The position numbers and the translations under genes were made by a program. 64,000 nt of DNA from CAWBJO01 sp963789175 (GTDB lineage Bacteria > Pseudomonadota > Alphaproteobacteria > Rhizobiales > Aestuariivirgaceae). Below the pieces are notes generated by a model. That model worked only from the letters and a program-made list of their open reading frames with translations, searched no databases and had not been told where the DNA came from. Shown one piece after another: positions 17,441-26,498 of the stretch. The stretch covers positions 248,001 to 312,000 of the forward strand of contig CAWBJO010000007.1 of the NCBI GenBank assembly GCA_963789175.1, written 5' to 3'. Every line of letters starts with the position of its first letter. The stretch's first letter is position 1.

Positions 17441-18217
17441 TCATTGCGGAGGCGTCAGGCGGAAGTCCTTGCCCTCGGGCAGGGTCTGGCCGCCGTCGAC
17501 GACGATGGTGGTACCGGTGATATAGGATGCCTCGTCGGATGCAAGAAAGAGCACGGCATTGGCGATGTCGCGCGGCGTCCCGAGCCGGCCCAGGGGGACC
17601 GCGTCGGTCATCGACCGGATGAAGGCCGGGCTGCGTTCAGCCTGCATGCCTTCGGTTAGGATGTTTCCCGGCTCGACGCCGTTGACGGTGATGCCGAACG
17701 GCGCGAACTCGATGGCTGCCGCCTTTATGAACCCGTTGATGCCGGCCTTCGACGCGGAATAGTGCCCGTGACCGGGGCTGGTGACGCGCGGCCCGGTGAT
17801 CGACGAGGTGAAGATCATGCGCCCGGAGCCTTGGCCGCGCATGGCCGGCATGCCGGCGCGGGCGGCGAGGAAGGTGCCCTTGAGATTCACGCCCAGCACG
17901 CGGTCCCATTCCTCGGGCTCCGTGTGCTCGATCAGCGTCCACGGATAGATGCCGGCGTTCTGCACGAGAATATCGAGACCGCCGAGCCGCCGGACCGTCT
18001 CCGCCACGGCCCGGGCCGCATCGCCGGGAAGGGAGATATCGGCCGCGACGAAGGATGTGCCCGACCCCAATCGCCGGGCCGTCGCTTCGCCGGCGGTATC
18101 GCGGTCGGCGATGACGACTGCGGCGCCTTCCTCAACGAAACGCTCGGCAATCCCGGTGCCGATGCCGCGCGTCGCGCCGATGACGAGGGCGCGTTTGCCT
18201 GCAAGCCTGCCGGTCAC
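17441..18217 (-). CDS. SDR-family NAD(P)-dependent oxidoreductase
   Basis: A 258-residue short-chain dehydrogenase: G-A-T-R-G-I-G cofactor turn, V-Q-N-A-G, catalytic serines in F-T-S-S-I-T and Y-S-A-S-K, and a D-G-G-Q-T-L C-terminal region. The GTG start overlaps the permease stop (GTGA), so the gene is translationally coupled to the importer. The cofactor motif lacks the usual first T of T-G-x3-G-x-G (I-G-A-T-R-G-I-G), a common variant. It presumably acts on the imported substrate. Confidence 0.88.
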   Translation of the reverse strand: MTGRLAGKRALVIGATRGIGTGIAERFVEEGAAVVIADRDTAGEATARRLGSGTSFVAADISLPGDAARAVAETVRRLGGLDILVQNAGIYPWTLIEHTEPEEWDRVLGVNLKGTFLAARAGMPAMRGQGSGRMIFTSSITGPRVTSPGHGHYSASKAGINGFIKAAAIEFAPFGITVNGVEPGNILTEGMQAERSPAFIRSMTDAVPLGRLGTPRDIANAVLFLASDEASYITGTTIVVDGGQTLPEGKDFRLTPPQ

Positions 18218-19212
18218 GCAAGCCTCTGTCGGACGGCGAGCTTGACGGTGTCGAGAAGCACGGCGGCGAGGACCAAGCCGCCGAGGATCATCTGCGTGTA
18301 GTGGGCGGGCAGGCCCATCAGGTTGATGGCAGTATGGATCGAGGAAAGGAGGAGGACCCCGGCATAGACGCCCGGCAACTGTCCGATGCCTCCCTTGAGG
18401 CTGACGCCGCCGATCACGACCGCGGCGAAGGCATTGAAGAGCATGCCGACACCGAGATTGGCGGTGGCCCCGGACGTGCGGATGGCAAGGAGCCAGCCGG
18501 CGAGACCGGCGATGGCGCCCGAGAGGACGAACGTGATCATCACGAGCTTGTCGACGCGGATGCCGGCGCGAAACGTAGCGACCGGATTGCCGCCGATCAT
18601 GGTGATGTGGCGCCCGAAGGGAGTCTTGCGCATGATGAAGGAGAAGACGACGAAGCACAGGATCGCCACCCAGGCGATGAGCGGAATGTACAGCACCGTG
18701 TCGATGGCGATGAAGCGCAGGGAGGGTGGAAGGTCCTGGGCCGAGCGGCCGCCCGATACCGCGACGACGAGCCCGCGCACCCAGATGTAGGAGGCGAGAG
18801 TGACGATGAAGGCGTTCATCTTGAGCTTGACGATGAACCAGGCGTTGACGAGCCCGATCACCATTCCGATCGCCAGGGCGATGAAGAGCGATACGGGGAG
18901 CACGAGCCATTCAGGCGTGAAGCCAATGCCGAAGCCGACGCCGCGGGAGGCGAACAGGATGCCCACCGCCATGGCCGTGAGGGCGGCCACAGACTCCACC
19001 GACAGATCCAGGTGACCGGCAATGATGACGATGGCAAGGCCGATCGCCATCACGCCGACGAAGGTCGACTGCTCGACGATGTTCGCGAAGATGCCGATCT
19101 GGAAGAAGTTCGGAATGAAGATGGAAAAAGCGGCGAGGACCACGACCAGCATGAGCCAGACGAGATGGTCGAGCACGAACTCGACCGTCGCACGGTGATC
19201 GAACTGCGGCAT
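18214..19212 (-). CDS. ABC transporter permease, ribose/fructose type
   Basis: A 332-residue inner-membrane permease of the carbohydrate uptake-2 (CUT2/RbsC) type with about 8-10 hydrophobic segments and the conserved cytoplasmic block around I-G-G-N-P-V-A-T-F-R-A-G-I. It follows the binding protein by 56 bp and is coupled to the following SDR gene. With the single-domain ATPase it makes a FrcBCA-like importer. Confidence 0.9.
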   Translation of the reverse strand: MPQFDHRATVEFVLDHLVWLMLVVVLAAFSIFIPNFFQIGIFANIVEQSTFVGVMAIGLAIVIIAGHLDLSVESVAALTAMAVGILFASRGVGFGIGFTPEWLVLPVSLFIALAIGMVIGLVNAWFIVKLKMNAFIVTLASYIWVRGLVVAVSGGRSAQDLPPSLRFIAIDTVLYIPLIAWVAILCFVVFSFIMRKTPFGRHITMIGGNPVATFRAGIRVDKLVMITFVLSGAIAGLAGWLLAIRTSGATANLGVGMLFNAFAAVVIGGVSLKGGIGQLPGVYAGVLLLSSIHTAINLMGLPAHYTQMILGGLVLAAVLLDTVKLAVRQRLA

Positions 19213-19268
19213 CGTTGCCCCCGATCCTGCCGGACCGCGCGCAAGGCGCGGCCCGGCTTGACGCAGAA

Positions 19269-20312
19269 CTATTCGACCGGCTTCACCGGATCGGTCGGAG
19301 CCTTCAGGTTGCCCCAGAAGCGCGCCTCGTCGACGTTGTCCTTGGTGATGGCGGCACCGGGGATCTTCAGGTTGGGTCCCCAGGATTCGACGGCGAGGAC
19401 GGAGTCGAGGCCGAGCACGTTGTACGTACCCGCCTTGATCTCCTGCTTGTTCACCACCTTGTCGGCGAACATGGCGATCGCTGCGGCCTGCGCGTAGAGC
19501 GGCTGCTCCACCTCGACCTGCTCCCAGCCCTTGCGGATGAGATCGAGGCCGACCGGCGCGCCGTTCGAGGAGACGAGAAGAACGTCGCCCGGCTTCTTGC
19601 CCTTCGCCTCGAGCGAGGCGACCGCCGCCACCGCAAGGTGAGCGGCATGGACGAAGATCAGGTCGATATCAGGGTTGGCGACGATCTGGTCGGCGACGAT
19701 CGTGCCGGCATTCGAAGCTTCCCACTGCATGGCGGGAAGGGAGATGATCTGGACGCCCGAGAACTCCTTCATCTTCTCCTCGAAGCCCTTCTGGATGTCG
19801 AGGGTGTAGGGGTCGGCGGGATCGCCCAGAACCTGGAGGATTTTACCCTTCACGTCGCCGTTCTTTTCCTTCAGCAGCCGCTGGATCTCGCCGGCAGCCA
19901 CGTAGCCGATCTCAACCGTGCCGGCGACGGACGTGAAATCGGACGGCGTCGAGGTGATCTGGCGGTCGAAGATCATGACCGGGATGCCAGCGGCGCGGGC
20001 TTTCTCGATCGACGGCGCGAGCGCGTTGAAGTCGACGGCGGCGAGAATGATCGCCTTGGGCTTCAGGTTGATCACGTCGTTCATCTGGCTTTGCTGCAGA
20101 TCGGTCTTGTTGTCGGCGTTGAGAGTCAACGGCTCGTAGCCGACGTCGCGCAGGAATTTCTCGATGGCGCTCACCGACTCAGTCTGGAATTCGTCGAGCA
20201 GGGTGGGGACCATGTAGTAGATCTGCCCTTTGGACTGGGCATAGGCAGGCGACAGGAATGCCATGGCGGCAAGGGCCACGGCACCCGCAAACATTTTCAG
20301 TACGCGTCTCAT
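19269..20312 (-). CDS. Periplasmic substrate-binding protein, ribose-type ABC importer
   Basis: Type-I periplasmic binding protein (RbsB/LacI fold) of about 347 residues with an N-terminal signal peptide ending near A-Y-A-Q. The ATG chosen has a GGGAGAAG ribosome site 5-12 nt before it; an ATG 18 bp further upstream is also in frame. Ligand is unknown; the operon's SDRs and aldolase suggest a polyol, sugar acid or hydroxy amino acid. Confidence 0.9.
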   Translation of the reverse strand: MRRVLKMFAGAVALAAMAFLSPAYAQSKGQIYYMVPTLLDEFQTESVSAIEKFLRDVGYEPLTLNADNKTDLQQSQMNDVINLKPKAIILAAVDFNALAPSIEKARAAGIPVMIFDRQITSTPSDFTSVAGTVEIGYVAAGEIQRLLKEKNGDVKGKILQVLGDPADPYTLDIQKGFEEKMKEFSGVQIISLPAMQWEASNAGTIVADQIVANPDIDLIFVHAAHLAVAAVASLEAKGKKPGDVLLVSSNGAPVGLDLIRKGWEQVEVEQPLYAQAAAIAMFADKVVNKQEIKAGTYNVLGLDSVLAVESWGPNLKIPGAAITKDNVDEARFWGNLKAPTDPVKPVE

Positions 20313-20336
20313 TTGACTTCTCCCTTTCAAACTCGT

Positions 20337-21119
20337 TCAAGGACCGTTCGGTCTCGCTTCTTGGGCTTGGCCGTAGGCGGCCTCGCCTGTGATCATGCGG
20401 ATCACCTGATCCGGATTGGTCTTGGACCGCGGAACGTCGCCGGCGACCCGGCCCTGGCGTATGACGACGATGCGGTCGGCAACTTGAAAAGCCTGGACCA
20501 TGATGTGGGTGATAATGAGGATGCCGATCCCTTGAGCGGCAATCTGCTTGATCATGTCTAGGCCGCGGCGGGTCTGCTCGACGCCGAGGGCCGCGAAGGG
20601 TTCGTCGAGAAGGACGAGCTTGCCGCCCCACAGCACGAACCGATTGAGCTCGATAGCCTGTCGCTGGCCGCCCGACAGGTGCTCGACGTTGGTGCGAAGC
20701 GAAGGAATCCTGGTGCCGGCGCTGTTCAGCGCCTTCGCTACCACGGCTTGCATTTCCCGCTCCTGCAGGATCGGAATGCCGAGAACCCGCTTCGAGATTT
20801 CCCGGCCCATGAAGAAGTTCGCGACGACGTCGACATTGGTGCACAAAGAGAGGTCCTGGTAGACGGTCTCGATGCCCGCGGCCTTGGCCTCGGCCGGGGA
20901 GGCGAACTGACGCTCGACCCCTTCGAACACGAGGCGGCCCGACGACGGCTGGAGACCGCCGGCGATGATCTTGACCAGGGTCGACTTGCCGGCGCCGTTG
21001 TCGCCCAGAAGCGCGACGACCTCCCCACGGGCCAGGTCGAAGCTCACGCCGCGAAGGGCCTCGATGGCGCCAAAATTCTTCTTGATGTCCTGCAGCTGAA
21101 GGATGGGAGCATCGCTCAT
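20337..21119 (-). CDS. ABC transporter ATP-binding protein, single-domain (FrcA-like)
   Basis: A 260-residue ABC ATPase with one nucleotide-binding domain: Walker A G-D-N-G-A-G-K-S-T, signature L-S-G-G-Q-R-Q, Walker B L-V-L-L-D-E-P. Ribose systems usually have a doubled ~500-residue ATPase; a single-domain version matches the Sinorhizobium FrcA type. First gene of the leftward operon; start at M-S-D-A-P. The in-frame upstream extension has no family support. Confidence 0.9.
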   Translation of the reverse strand: MSDAPILQLQDIKKNFGAIEALRGVSFDLARGEVVALLGDNGAGKSTLVKIIAGGLQPSSGRLVFEGVERQFASPAEAKAAGIETVYQDLSLCTNVDVVANFFMGREISKRVLGIPILQEREMQAVVAKALNSAGTRIPSLRTNVEHLSGGQRQAIELNRFVLWGGKLVLLDEPFAALGVEQTRRGLDMIKQIAAQGIGILIITHIMVQAFQVADRIVVIRQGRVAGDVPRSKTNPDQVIRMITGEAAYGQAQEARPNGP

Positions 21120-21383
21120 GGCGAGGGTCCAGGCGCGCCGGCGTTCGGCGTGGCGACCGATGATGCACACTTCGCCCGCCAGCCATGCCGGCCCGATCCT
21201 CGTTCTCCACCAAGCAACGCCACGGCCCACCTACCTGACAAGCTGCAGCCGGGACGTTATCATTGCGCAAATTTTTCCGTCAATGAAATTGAGGCACAGA
21301 GCAAGGGGATGCAGTTTCGGCCCGTATTCGTGAACCGGCAATCTTACGGCCGGTCCCGCACCCGTCCCGGCAGGTGACCCGCA

Positions 21384-22898
21384 GTGGCGCTGGTCCAGTC
21401 CCGCAACGACCGCGAGGTGATCATCGCGACGACGCTCGCCAGCGCCATGGTGTTCGTCGACACCTCCGCGGTCAACACGGTGATGCCGGCGATCCAGCGC
21501 AGCCTCGGGGCCACCATCACCGATGCGCAATGGGTGCTGGAAATCTATACGCTGATCCTGGCGAGCCTCATGCTGGTCGGTGGCGCACTCGGCGACCGGT
21601 TCGGGCGCCTGCGCATCTTTCGGCTCGGCGTCATCCTGTTCGCCCTTGCCTCGCTCGCCTGCGCGATGTCGCAGTCGGCGCTGACGCTCATCCTGGCGCG
21701 CGCCTTTCAAGGTGCCGCGGCGGCGCTGCTGACGCCAGCAAGCCTCGCGCTGCTCAATGCGAGCTTTCCGCCGGGGCGGCGCCCGGCGGCCGTCGGAGTG
21801 TGGTCGGCGGTCACCGCACTCGCCGTGCCGCTCGGACCGGTGCTTGGCGGGGCGCTGGCGGACTGGATCTCGTGGCACTGGATCTTCGTGATCAATCTTC
21901 CCTTGAGCGCCTTCACTATCTTTGCGGGCCGCAGGCTCGAGCGGCCGACATTCGACCCCGAGGTTCCGGCCGGCTTCGACTGGATGGGAGCGATCGCCAT
22001 CACGCTTTCGCTCGGAGGGCTCGTGTTCGGCATGCTCGAGGCGCCGCGCCTCGGCTTCACGCACGGATGGGTGGTCGCCGCTTTCGTCGTCAGCGCGTTC
22101 GCATTTGCGGCCTTCGTGGCGACCGAGTACCTGATCAAAGACCCGATGCTACCGCTCGATCTCTTCAGGATCCGCATATTCACGGGCATCAATCTGACGA
22201 CGCTTCTGCTTTACGGCAGCTTTCATGCCGCCATGTTTCTCGTGCCGTTCAAGTTCATCAGCGCGCACGGCTATTCGGCCACCCAGGCGGGTTCGGCGCT
22301 GTTGCCGCTGACCGTCGGAATCTTCCTGCTGTCGCGATACTCGGGTTTCATAACGGACCGCATAGGGCAGGCGCCGCCGGTGATCCTCGGAAGCGTTCTG
22401 GCTAGTGCGGGTTTCCTCGGAATCGGGCTCACGCCCTTCGGCACCGACTACCTGACCGGGTATCTTCCCTTCATCGTCGTTCTCGCCATCGGGCTTGGCT
22501 TCATGGTCGCACCGCTGACGACGATCGCCGTCAATGCGGCGGGAGAAGGAAAGAGCGGCATTGCTTCCAGTTTCAACAATACGGTCGTCGACGTCGGGGC
22601 ACTGATCACCGTCGCACTGGCGGGGCTGCTGCTCATCCCCATCTACCGGGACCGCCTGTTCGAGGCCTTCGCCGGAGCCGGCTTCAGCCAGGACGTTGCC
22701 CGCGACATCGCCGGCCAGGCACCGCAACTCGGCGGCATCGTTCTGCCGCAAGGCGCGGACCCGGCGCTGATGCGGGCGGCGCTCGAATCGTCGCTCGGCG
22801 AGGTGATCGCCATCGCGGGATGCGGCGGGTTCCTTGCCGCGATCGTCGCGGCGGTGATGGTCTGGCCGGTGCTGCCTCGGTCGACGACGAGCGAGTGA
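21384..22898 (+). CDS. DHA2-type MFS multidrug efflux transporter
   Basis: A 504-residue, probably 14-span major facilitator of the EmrB/QacA class. The motif G-G-A-L-G-D-R-F-G-R-L-R after TM2 and the TM5 antiporter region G-P-V-L-G-G-A-L are visible. GTG start. It is divergent from the ABC-importer operon across a 264-bp intergenic region that must hold both promoters. No partner periplasmic adaptor is adjacent. Substrate unknown. Confidence 0.88.
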   Translation: MALVQSRNDREVIIATTLASAMVFVDTSAVNTVMPAIQRSLGATITDAQWVLEIYTLILASLMLVGGALGDRFGRLRIFRLGVILFALASLACAMSQSALTLILARAFQGAAAALLTPASLALLNASFPPGRRPAAVGVWSAVTALAVPLGPVLGGALADWISWHWIFVINLPLSAFTIFAGRRLERPTFDPEVPAGFDWMGAIAITLSLGGLVFGMLEAPRLGFTHGWVVAAFVVSAFAFAAFVATEYLIKDPMLPLDLFRIRIFTGINLTTLLLYGSFHAAMFLVPFKFISAHGYSATQAGSALLPLTVGIFLLSRYSGFITDRIGQAPPVILGSVLASAGFLGIGLTPFGTDYLTGYLPFIVVLAIGLGFMVAPLTTIAVNAAGEGKSGIASSFNNTVVDVGALITVALAGLLLIPIYRDRLFEAFAGAGFSQDVARDIAGQAPQLGGIVLPQGADPALMRAALESSLGEVIAIAGCGGFLAAIVAAVMVWPVLPRSTTSE

Positions 22899-22957
22899 CT
22901 CGCGATTGCCCACCTTCATGGTTCCCGCTAGCTTCCAGACTTCAAAGTGAGTGACTC

Positions 22958-24829
22958 ATGCCGCACCCCCATCCTCTAGACCCCCTCGACGCCTCCGAAA
23001 TCTCCCGCGCCGCCGACATCGTCCGGCGGCAGGCCAAGCTCGGACCGGAGGCCTGGTTCGAAACCATCACGCTCGAAGAACCCGAGCGCGGAAGCAACGG
23101 CGGCGGGCGCCGGGCTTTCGTGTGCTGCTACGATCCCGGGAGCAACCGGACATTCGACGGCATCGCCGATCTATCCGCCGGCAAGCTCGAAACGTGGAGG
23201 CACGTAAAGGGCGCGCAGGCGCGCATCGTCGCGGACGAATTCGCCATGGGTGGCGAGGTCGCCAAGGTCAATCCTGAGTTCCAGGCAGCCTGCGCGAAGC
23301 GCGGCATCACCGACATGAGCCAAGTCCTCGTCGAGCCCTGGGCGGCCGGCCATTTCGGCGTTCCGGAAGAAGAGGGCGAACGCATCGCCTACGGTCACTG
23401 TTGGGTTCGGAATGCCGCGGGCGACAATCCCTATTCACGGCCGATCGCCAACCTCCACCCGGTCATCGATCTCAGGCGGAAGAAAGTGCTGCGGGTCGAC
23501 GACCTCGGCGTCGTTCCGCTGCCGCCAGAATGCACGCCCATCATCCACGGAACGCCGCGCGCCGACGTGAAGCCGCTCGACATCACCCAGTCGGAAGGGC
23601 CGAGCTTCGCCGTCGACGGAAACCTGGTGCGCTGGCAGAAATGGAACCTGCGCATCGGTTTCCAGATTCGCGACGGGATGATCCTGCACGACATCGGATA
23701 CGAGGACGGCGGGCGGGTGCGCCCGATCATGCATCGCGCCTCGATGGCCGAAATGGTGGTTCCCTACGGCGATCCGACGGGCTCGAACTACCGGCGCAAC
23801 GCCTTCGACACCGGAGAATACGGCCTCGGCCAGTTCCTCGATTCCCTCACGCTCGGCTGCGACTGCCTCGGTCACATCCACTACTTCAATGTCACCGTGC
23901 ACGACTGGCACGGCAGCCCGAAGGTCATCGAAAATGCGATCTGCATGCACGAGGAAGACTACGGGATCCTGTGGAAGTTCACCGACTGGCAACGCGGCAC
24001 CGCCACGGTAAAGCGGTCGCGGCGCCTGGTCATCTCGAGCCTGTGCACCATCGGAAACTACGTGTACGGCTTCTTCTGGTACTTCTACCAGGACGGCACG
24101 ATCGGCGTGGAAATCAAGGCGACGGGCGTGCCCCTGGTGACGGGCAGAAAGGTCGGCGAGCCATCGTCGCACGGCGCCCTGGTGGCGCCCGGAATCGATG
24201 CGCACGTCCATCAACACGTATTTTCATTCCGCTTCGACATGGCAGTGGACGGAGACCGCAATTCGATCACCGAGGTCAACTTCTCCGCCGCGCCCGCCGG
24301 GAAGGACAACCCGCACGGCAATGCCGTCCGGATCACCGAAACCCGCTTGAAACGCGAGAGCGAGGCACAGCGCACGATCGACCTCGCCACTTCGCGCTAT
24401 TGGCGCGTCATCAACCCCGACGTCCAAAACGGGCTCGGCGAGCCCGTCGGCTACCGGCTCGTGCCGGGTGCGAATGCGCTGCCGTTTCTGGCGCCCGAGT
24501 CTCCGGTCGGGAAGCGGGCGGGTTTCATGTTCAAGCACGTGTGGGCGACGCCCTACGCATCGGACGAACGCTATCCGGCGGGCCAGTACCCCAACCAGCA
24601 CCGCGGCGGCGACGGGCTCCCGCAGTGGACGAAGTCCGACCGGTCCATCGACAAGGAGCGGCTCGTGGTCTGGTACACGCTCAACTATCATCACCTGCCG
24701 CGGCCGGAAGACTGGCCGGTGCAGCCTTGCGTCTACGCCAATTTCCACTGGATGCCGTCGGGGTTCTTCGATTCCAACCCGGCGCTCGACGTACCGTCAT
24801 CGACACCGAAGGACGAATGCTGCACGTGA
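22958..24829 (+). CDS. Copper-containing primary amine oxidase with variant TPQ motif
   Basis: A 623-residue copper amine oxidase, which oxidises primary amines to aldehyde, ammonia and H2O2. Visible: probable catalytic base Asp284 in F-D-T-G-E-Y-G, the topaquinone precursor Tyr368 in T-I-G-N-Y-V-Y, copper ligands His418 and His420 in H-Q-H, and His579 before P-R-P-E-D-W-P-V. The residue after the TPQ tyrosine is valine (codon GTG), where the family signature demands Asp or Glu. There is no clear signal peptide, so it is probably cytoplasmic. Followed after 13 bp by a GST-like gene. Confidence 0.87.
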   Translation: MPHPHPLDPLDASEISRAADIVRRQAKLGPEAWFETITLEEPERGSNGGGRRAFVCCYDPGSNRTFDGIADLSAGKLETWRHVKGAQARIVADEFAMGGEVAKVNPEFQAACAKRGITDMSQVLVEPWAAGHFGVPEEEGERIAYGHCWVRNAAGDNPYSRPIANLHPVIDLRRKKVLRVDDLGVVPLPPECTPIIHGTPRADVKPLDITQSEGPSFAVDGNLVRWQKWNLRIGFQIRDGMILHDIGYEDGGRVRPIMHRASMAEMVVPYGDPTGSNYRRNAFDTGEYGLGQFLDSLTLGCDCLGHIHYFNVTVHDWHGSPKVIENAICMHEEDYGILWKFTDWQRGTATVKRSRRLVISSLCTIGNYVYGFFWYFYQDGTIGVEIKATGVPLVTGRKVGEPSSHGALVAPGIDAHVHQHVFSFRFDMAVDGDRNSITEVNFSAAPAGKDNPHGNAVRITETRLKRESEAQRTIDLATSRYWRVINPDVQNGLGEPVGYRLVPGANALPFLAPESPVGKRAGFMFKHVWATPYASDERYPAGQYPNQHRGGDGLPQWTKSDRSIDKERLVVWYTLNYHHLPRPEDWPVQPCVYANFHWMPSGFFDSNPALDVPSSTPKDECCT

Positions 24830-24842
24830 CGCGGAGGACAGG

Positions 24843-25430
24843 ATGAAACTCTACAACGGCCCGACCTCCCCGTTCGGGCGGAAGGTCTCGGTGCTCTACC
24901 GGGAGCTCGGCCTGCCGGTGGACGAGATCACGATCGACGTCTATTCGTCGGAGTTTCTCGATGGGATCAATCCCTTGCGCCAGATTCCGACGCTGGAGCT
25001 CGACGACGGGAGGCCCATCTACGACAGCACGGTGATCGCGCTCTATCTCGTCGAACTTGCGGGGCGCGCCGACGTCTTTCCCGATGACCAGCGGTGGGAC
25101 GTCCTCACGTTCTGCGCCATGTGCGACGGCCTGATGGAGGCGGTGCTCCAGCGTCGCATGGAGACGCTGCGGCCGGACGGCGAAAAGTCTCCCTCGACGA
25201 TCGCCAAGCTAGAGGCGCGCGCCAATCGGACCGTTTCGAACCTGGCCGCGCAGCTGCATCGCATCGAAGGCAACGGACTTCGCCTCGACCGGATCGCCGC
25301 CGTCTGCGCGCTCGAGTATGTGGGCTTCCGGCTGAGCGACGACTGGCGGACGCTGCATCCGTCGCTCGCCGCCTGGTGCGAGGCCTATGGACGGCACCCG
25401 GGGTTCGCGGCGACGCGGCCCAAGCCGTAG
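24843..25430 (+). CDS. Glutathione S-transferase-like protein
   Basis: A 195-residue protein with a thioredoxin-fold N-terminal domain (M-K-L-Y-N-G-P-T-S-P-F-G-R-K-V; P-F-G-R-K at the active-site turn; N-P-L-R-Q-I-P-T-L with the cis-proline; Y-D-S-T-V-I matching the E-S glutathione site) and a helical C-terminal domain. It probably conjugates or reduces reactive products, possibly aldehydes made by the amine oxidase just upstream. Stops 1 bp short of the convergent LysR gene. Confidence 0.87.
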   Translation: MKLYNGPTSPFGRKVSVLYRELGLPVDEITIDVYSSEFLDGINPLRQIPTLELDDGRPIYDSTVIALYLVELAGRADVFPDDQRWDVLTFCAMCDGLMEAVLQRRMETLRPDGEKSPSTIAKLEARANRTVSNLAAQLHRIEGNGLRLDRIAAVCALEYVGFRLSDDWRTLHPSLAAWCEAYGRHPGFAATRPKP

Positions 25431-25431
25431 C

Positions 25432-26352
25432 TCAACCGTTGTAGTGCGGGACGGTGCTCGTGAAGGCCATCGAAAGGGTCTCGCAAAAGGCGCGGCAGGC
25501 TTCCGACCGCTCCTCGTCGCGCCGCCAGGCAAGTCCGACATCCATCGAATGGACCTCGCCGGCGATGTCCCGGACGTCGATGCGCTGACCTTCGAGCGAC
25601 CACGGGCGGTAGACCATGTCCGACAGGATCGTCACGCCCATCGCCGATGCGACCATGCTGCGGATCGCCTCCACCGACAGGGTCCGGAAGATGACGTTCG
25701 GCCGATGGTTGGTTCGTTGCCAATAGCGTAAGGCCGACTTTTCCGCCTCATCGACCGTGAGCATCAGATAGGGGTAGCGGGCGATGTCGGAGAGCGAAAC
25801 TCGCTCCTTGCGGAGAAGCTCGTGGTCGGCCGCAACCCACAAGCGGCGCTTCGACCTCAGGAGGACGTCGGAAACCAGGGTTTCCCGGCGCTGCAGGTTC
25901 GACACGAGCATGACGGCGAGGTCGAGCGTGCCCGACAGCAGGCCTTGCTCGATCTCGTCGCGGTCGAGCTCGTGGAGGTGGACCTCGACGTTCGGGAACA
26001 TGCGCCAGAAACGCGCCAGGAGGGGCGGCAGGAAATAGCCCGCCACGGTGTAGGTGACGCCCAGATCGATCTTGCCGGCAACGGCGCCGGCGCTGCGGCT
26101 AGGGGCGCGCGCCGCGGCCGATACGGCAGCCGCAATGCCGCGTGAGTGCTGCAGGAACTGGTGGCCGTCATAGGTGAGGCTGACGCCGTTCGAATGGCGG
26201 TCGAACAGCCGGCGGCCGAGGGCACCCTCCAGGTCCTTGATGGCGCCCGTCACGGTCGCCTGCGAGACGCCGAGATTGGCGGCCGCCAGCGATACCTTGC
26301 CGGCGTCGGCGGCCGCGATGAAGTACCGGATCTGCCGGAAGGAGAAGGGCAT
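25432..26352 (-). CDS. LysR-family transcriptional regulator
   Basis: A 306-residue LTTR: N-terminal winged helix (R-Q-I-R-Y-F-I-A-A-A-D... L-G-V-S-Q-A-T-V-T-G-A-I-K-D-L-E), linker helix and a LysR substrate domain. It is divergent from the TorT-like binding protein operon and probably controls it in response to that operon's substrate. A perfect T-N11-A palindrome overlaps its own start codon, consistent with autorepression. Confidence 0.92.
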   Translation of the reverse strand: MPFSFRQIRYFIAAADAGKVSLAAANLGVSQATVTGAIKDLEGALGRRLFDRHSNGVSLTYDGHQFLQHSRGIAAAVSAAARAPSRSAGAVAGKIDLGVTYTVAGYFLPPLLARFWRMFPNVEVHLHELDRDEIEQGLLSGTLDLAVMLVSNLQRRETLVSDVLLRSKRRLWVAADHELLRKERVSLSDIARYPYLMLTVDEAEKSALRYWQRTNHRPNVIFRTLSVEAIRSMVASAMGVTILSDMVYRPWSLEGQRIDVRDIAGEVHSMDVGLAWRRDEERSEACRAFCETLSMAFTSTVPHYNG

Positions 26353-26365
26353 CGGAATTTCCGAT
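26351..26365. promoter_or_regulatory. Candidate LysR box (T-N11-A palindrome)
   Basis: ATCGGAATTTCCGAT is a perfect 7+1+7 palindrome and fits the LTTR consensus T-N11-A exactly. It overlaps the LysR start codon and lies about 135 bp before the TorT-like gene. AT-rich sequence with possible -10 elements follows at 26375-26405. Confidence 0.6.
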
Positions 26366-26498
26366 ATGAGATGCCGAGATTTTTGATTTTACAATAGGTA
26401 TTAACGGCGTGAAACATAAGTCGCTTTTTGGGTGGCAGCCGCTCGGCCCGGCAGGGAGGGCGGCCGCTGCTGGTGGTGCAAGTATGTGGGAGGATTCA

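Noticed and set aside
18301..19497. Asp/His/Gly-rich frame antisense to the ABC permease and binding protein
   Set aside because: Typical GC-rich antisense shadow; the opposite strand has clear ABC-importer families.
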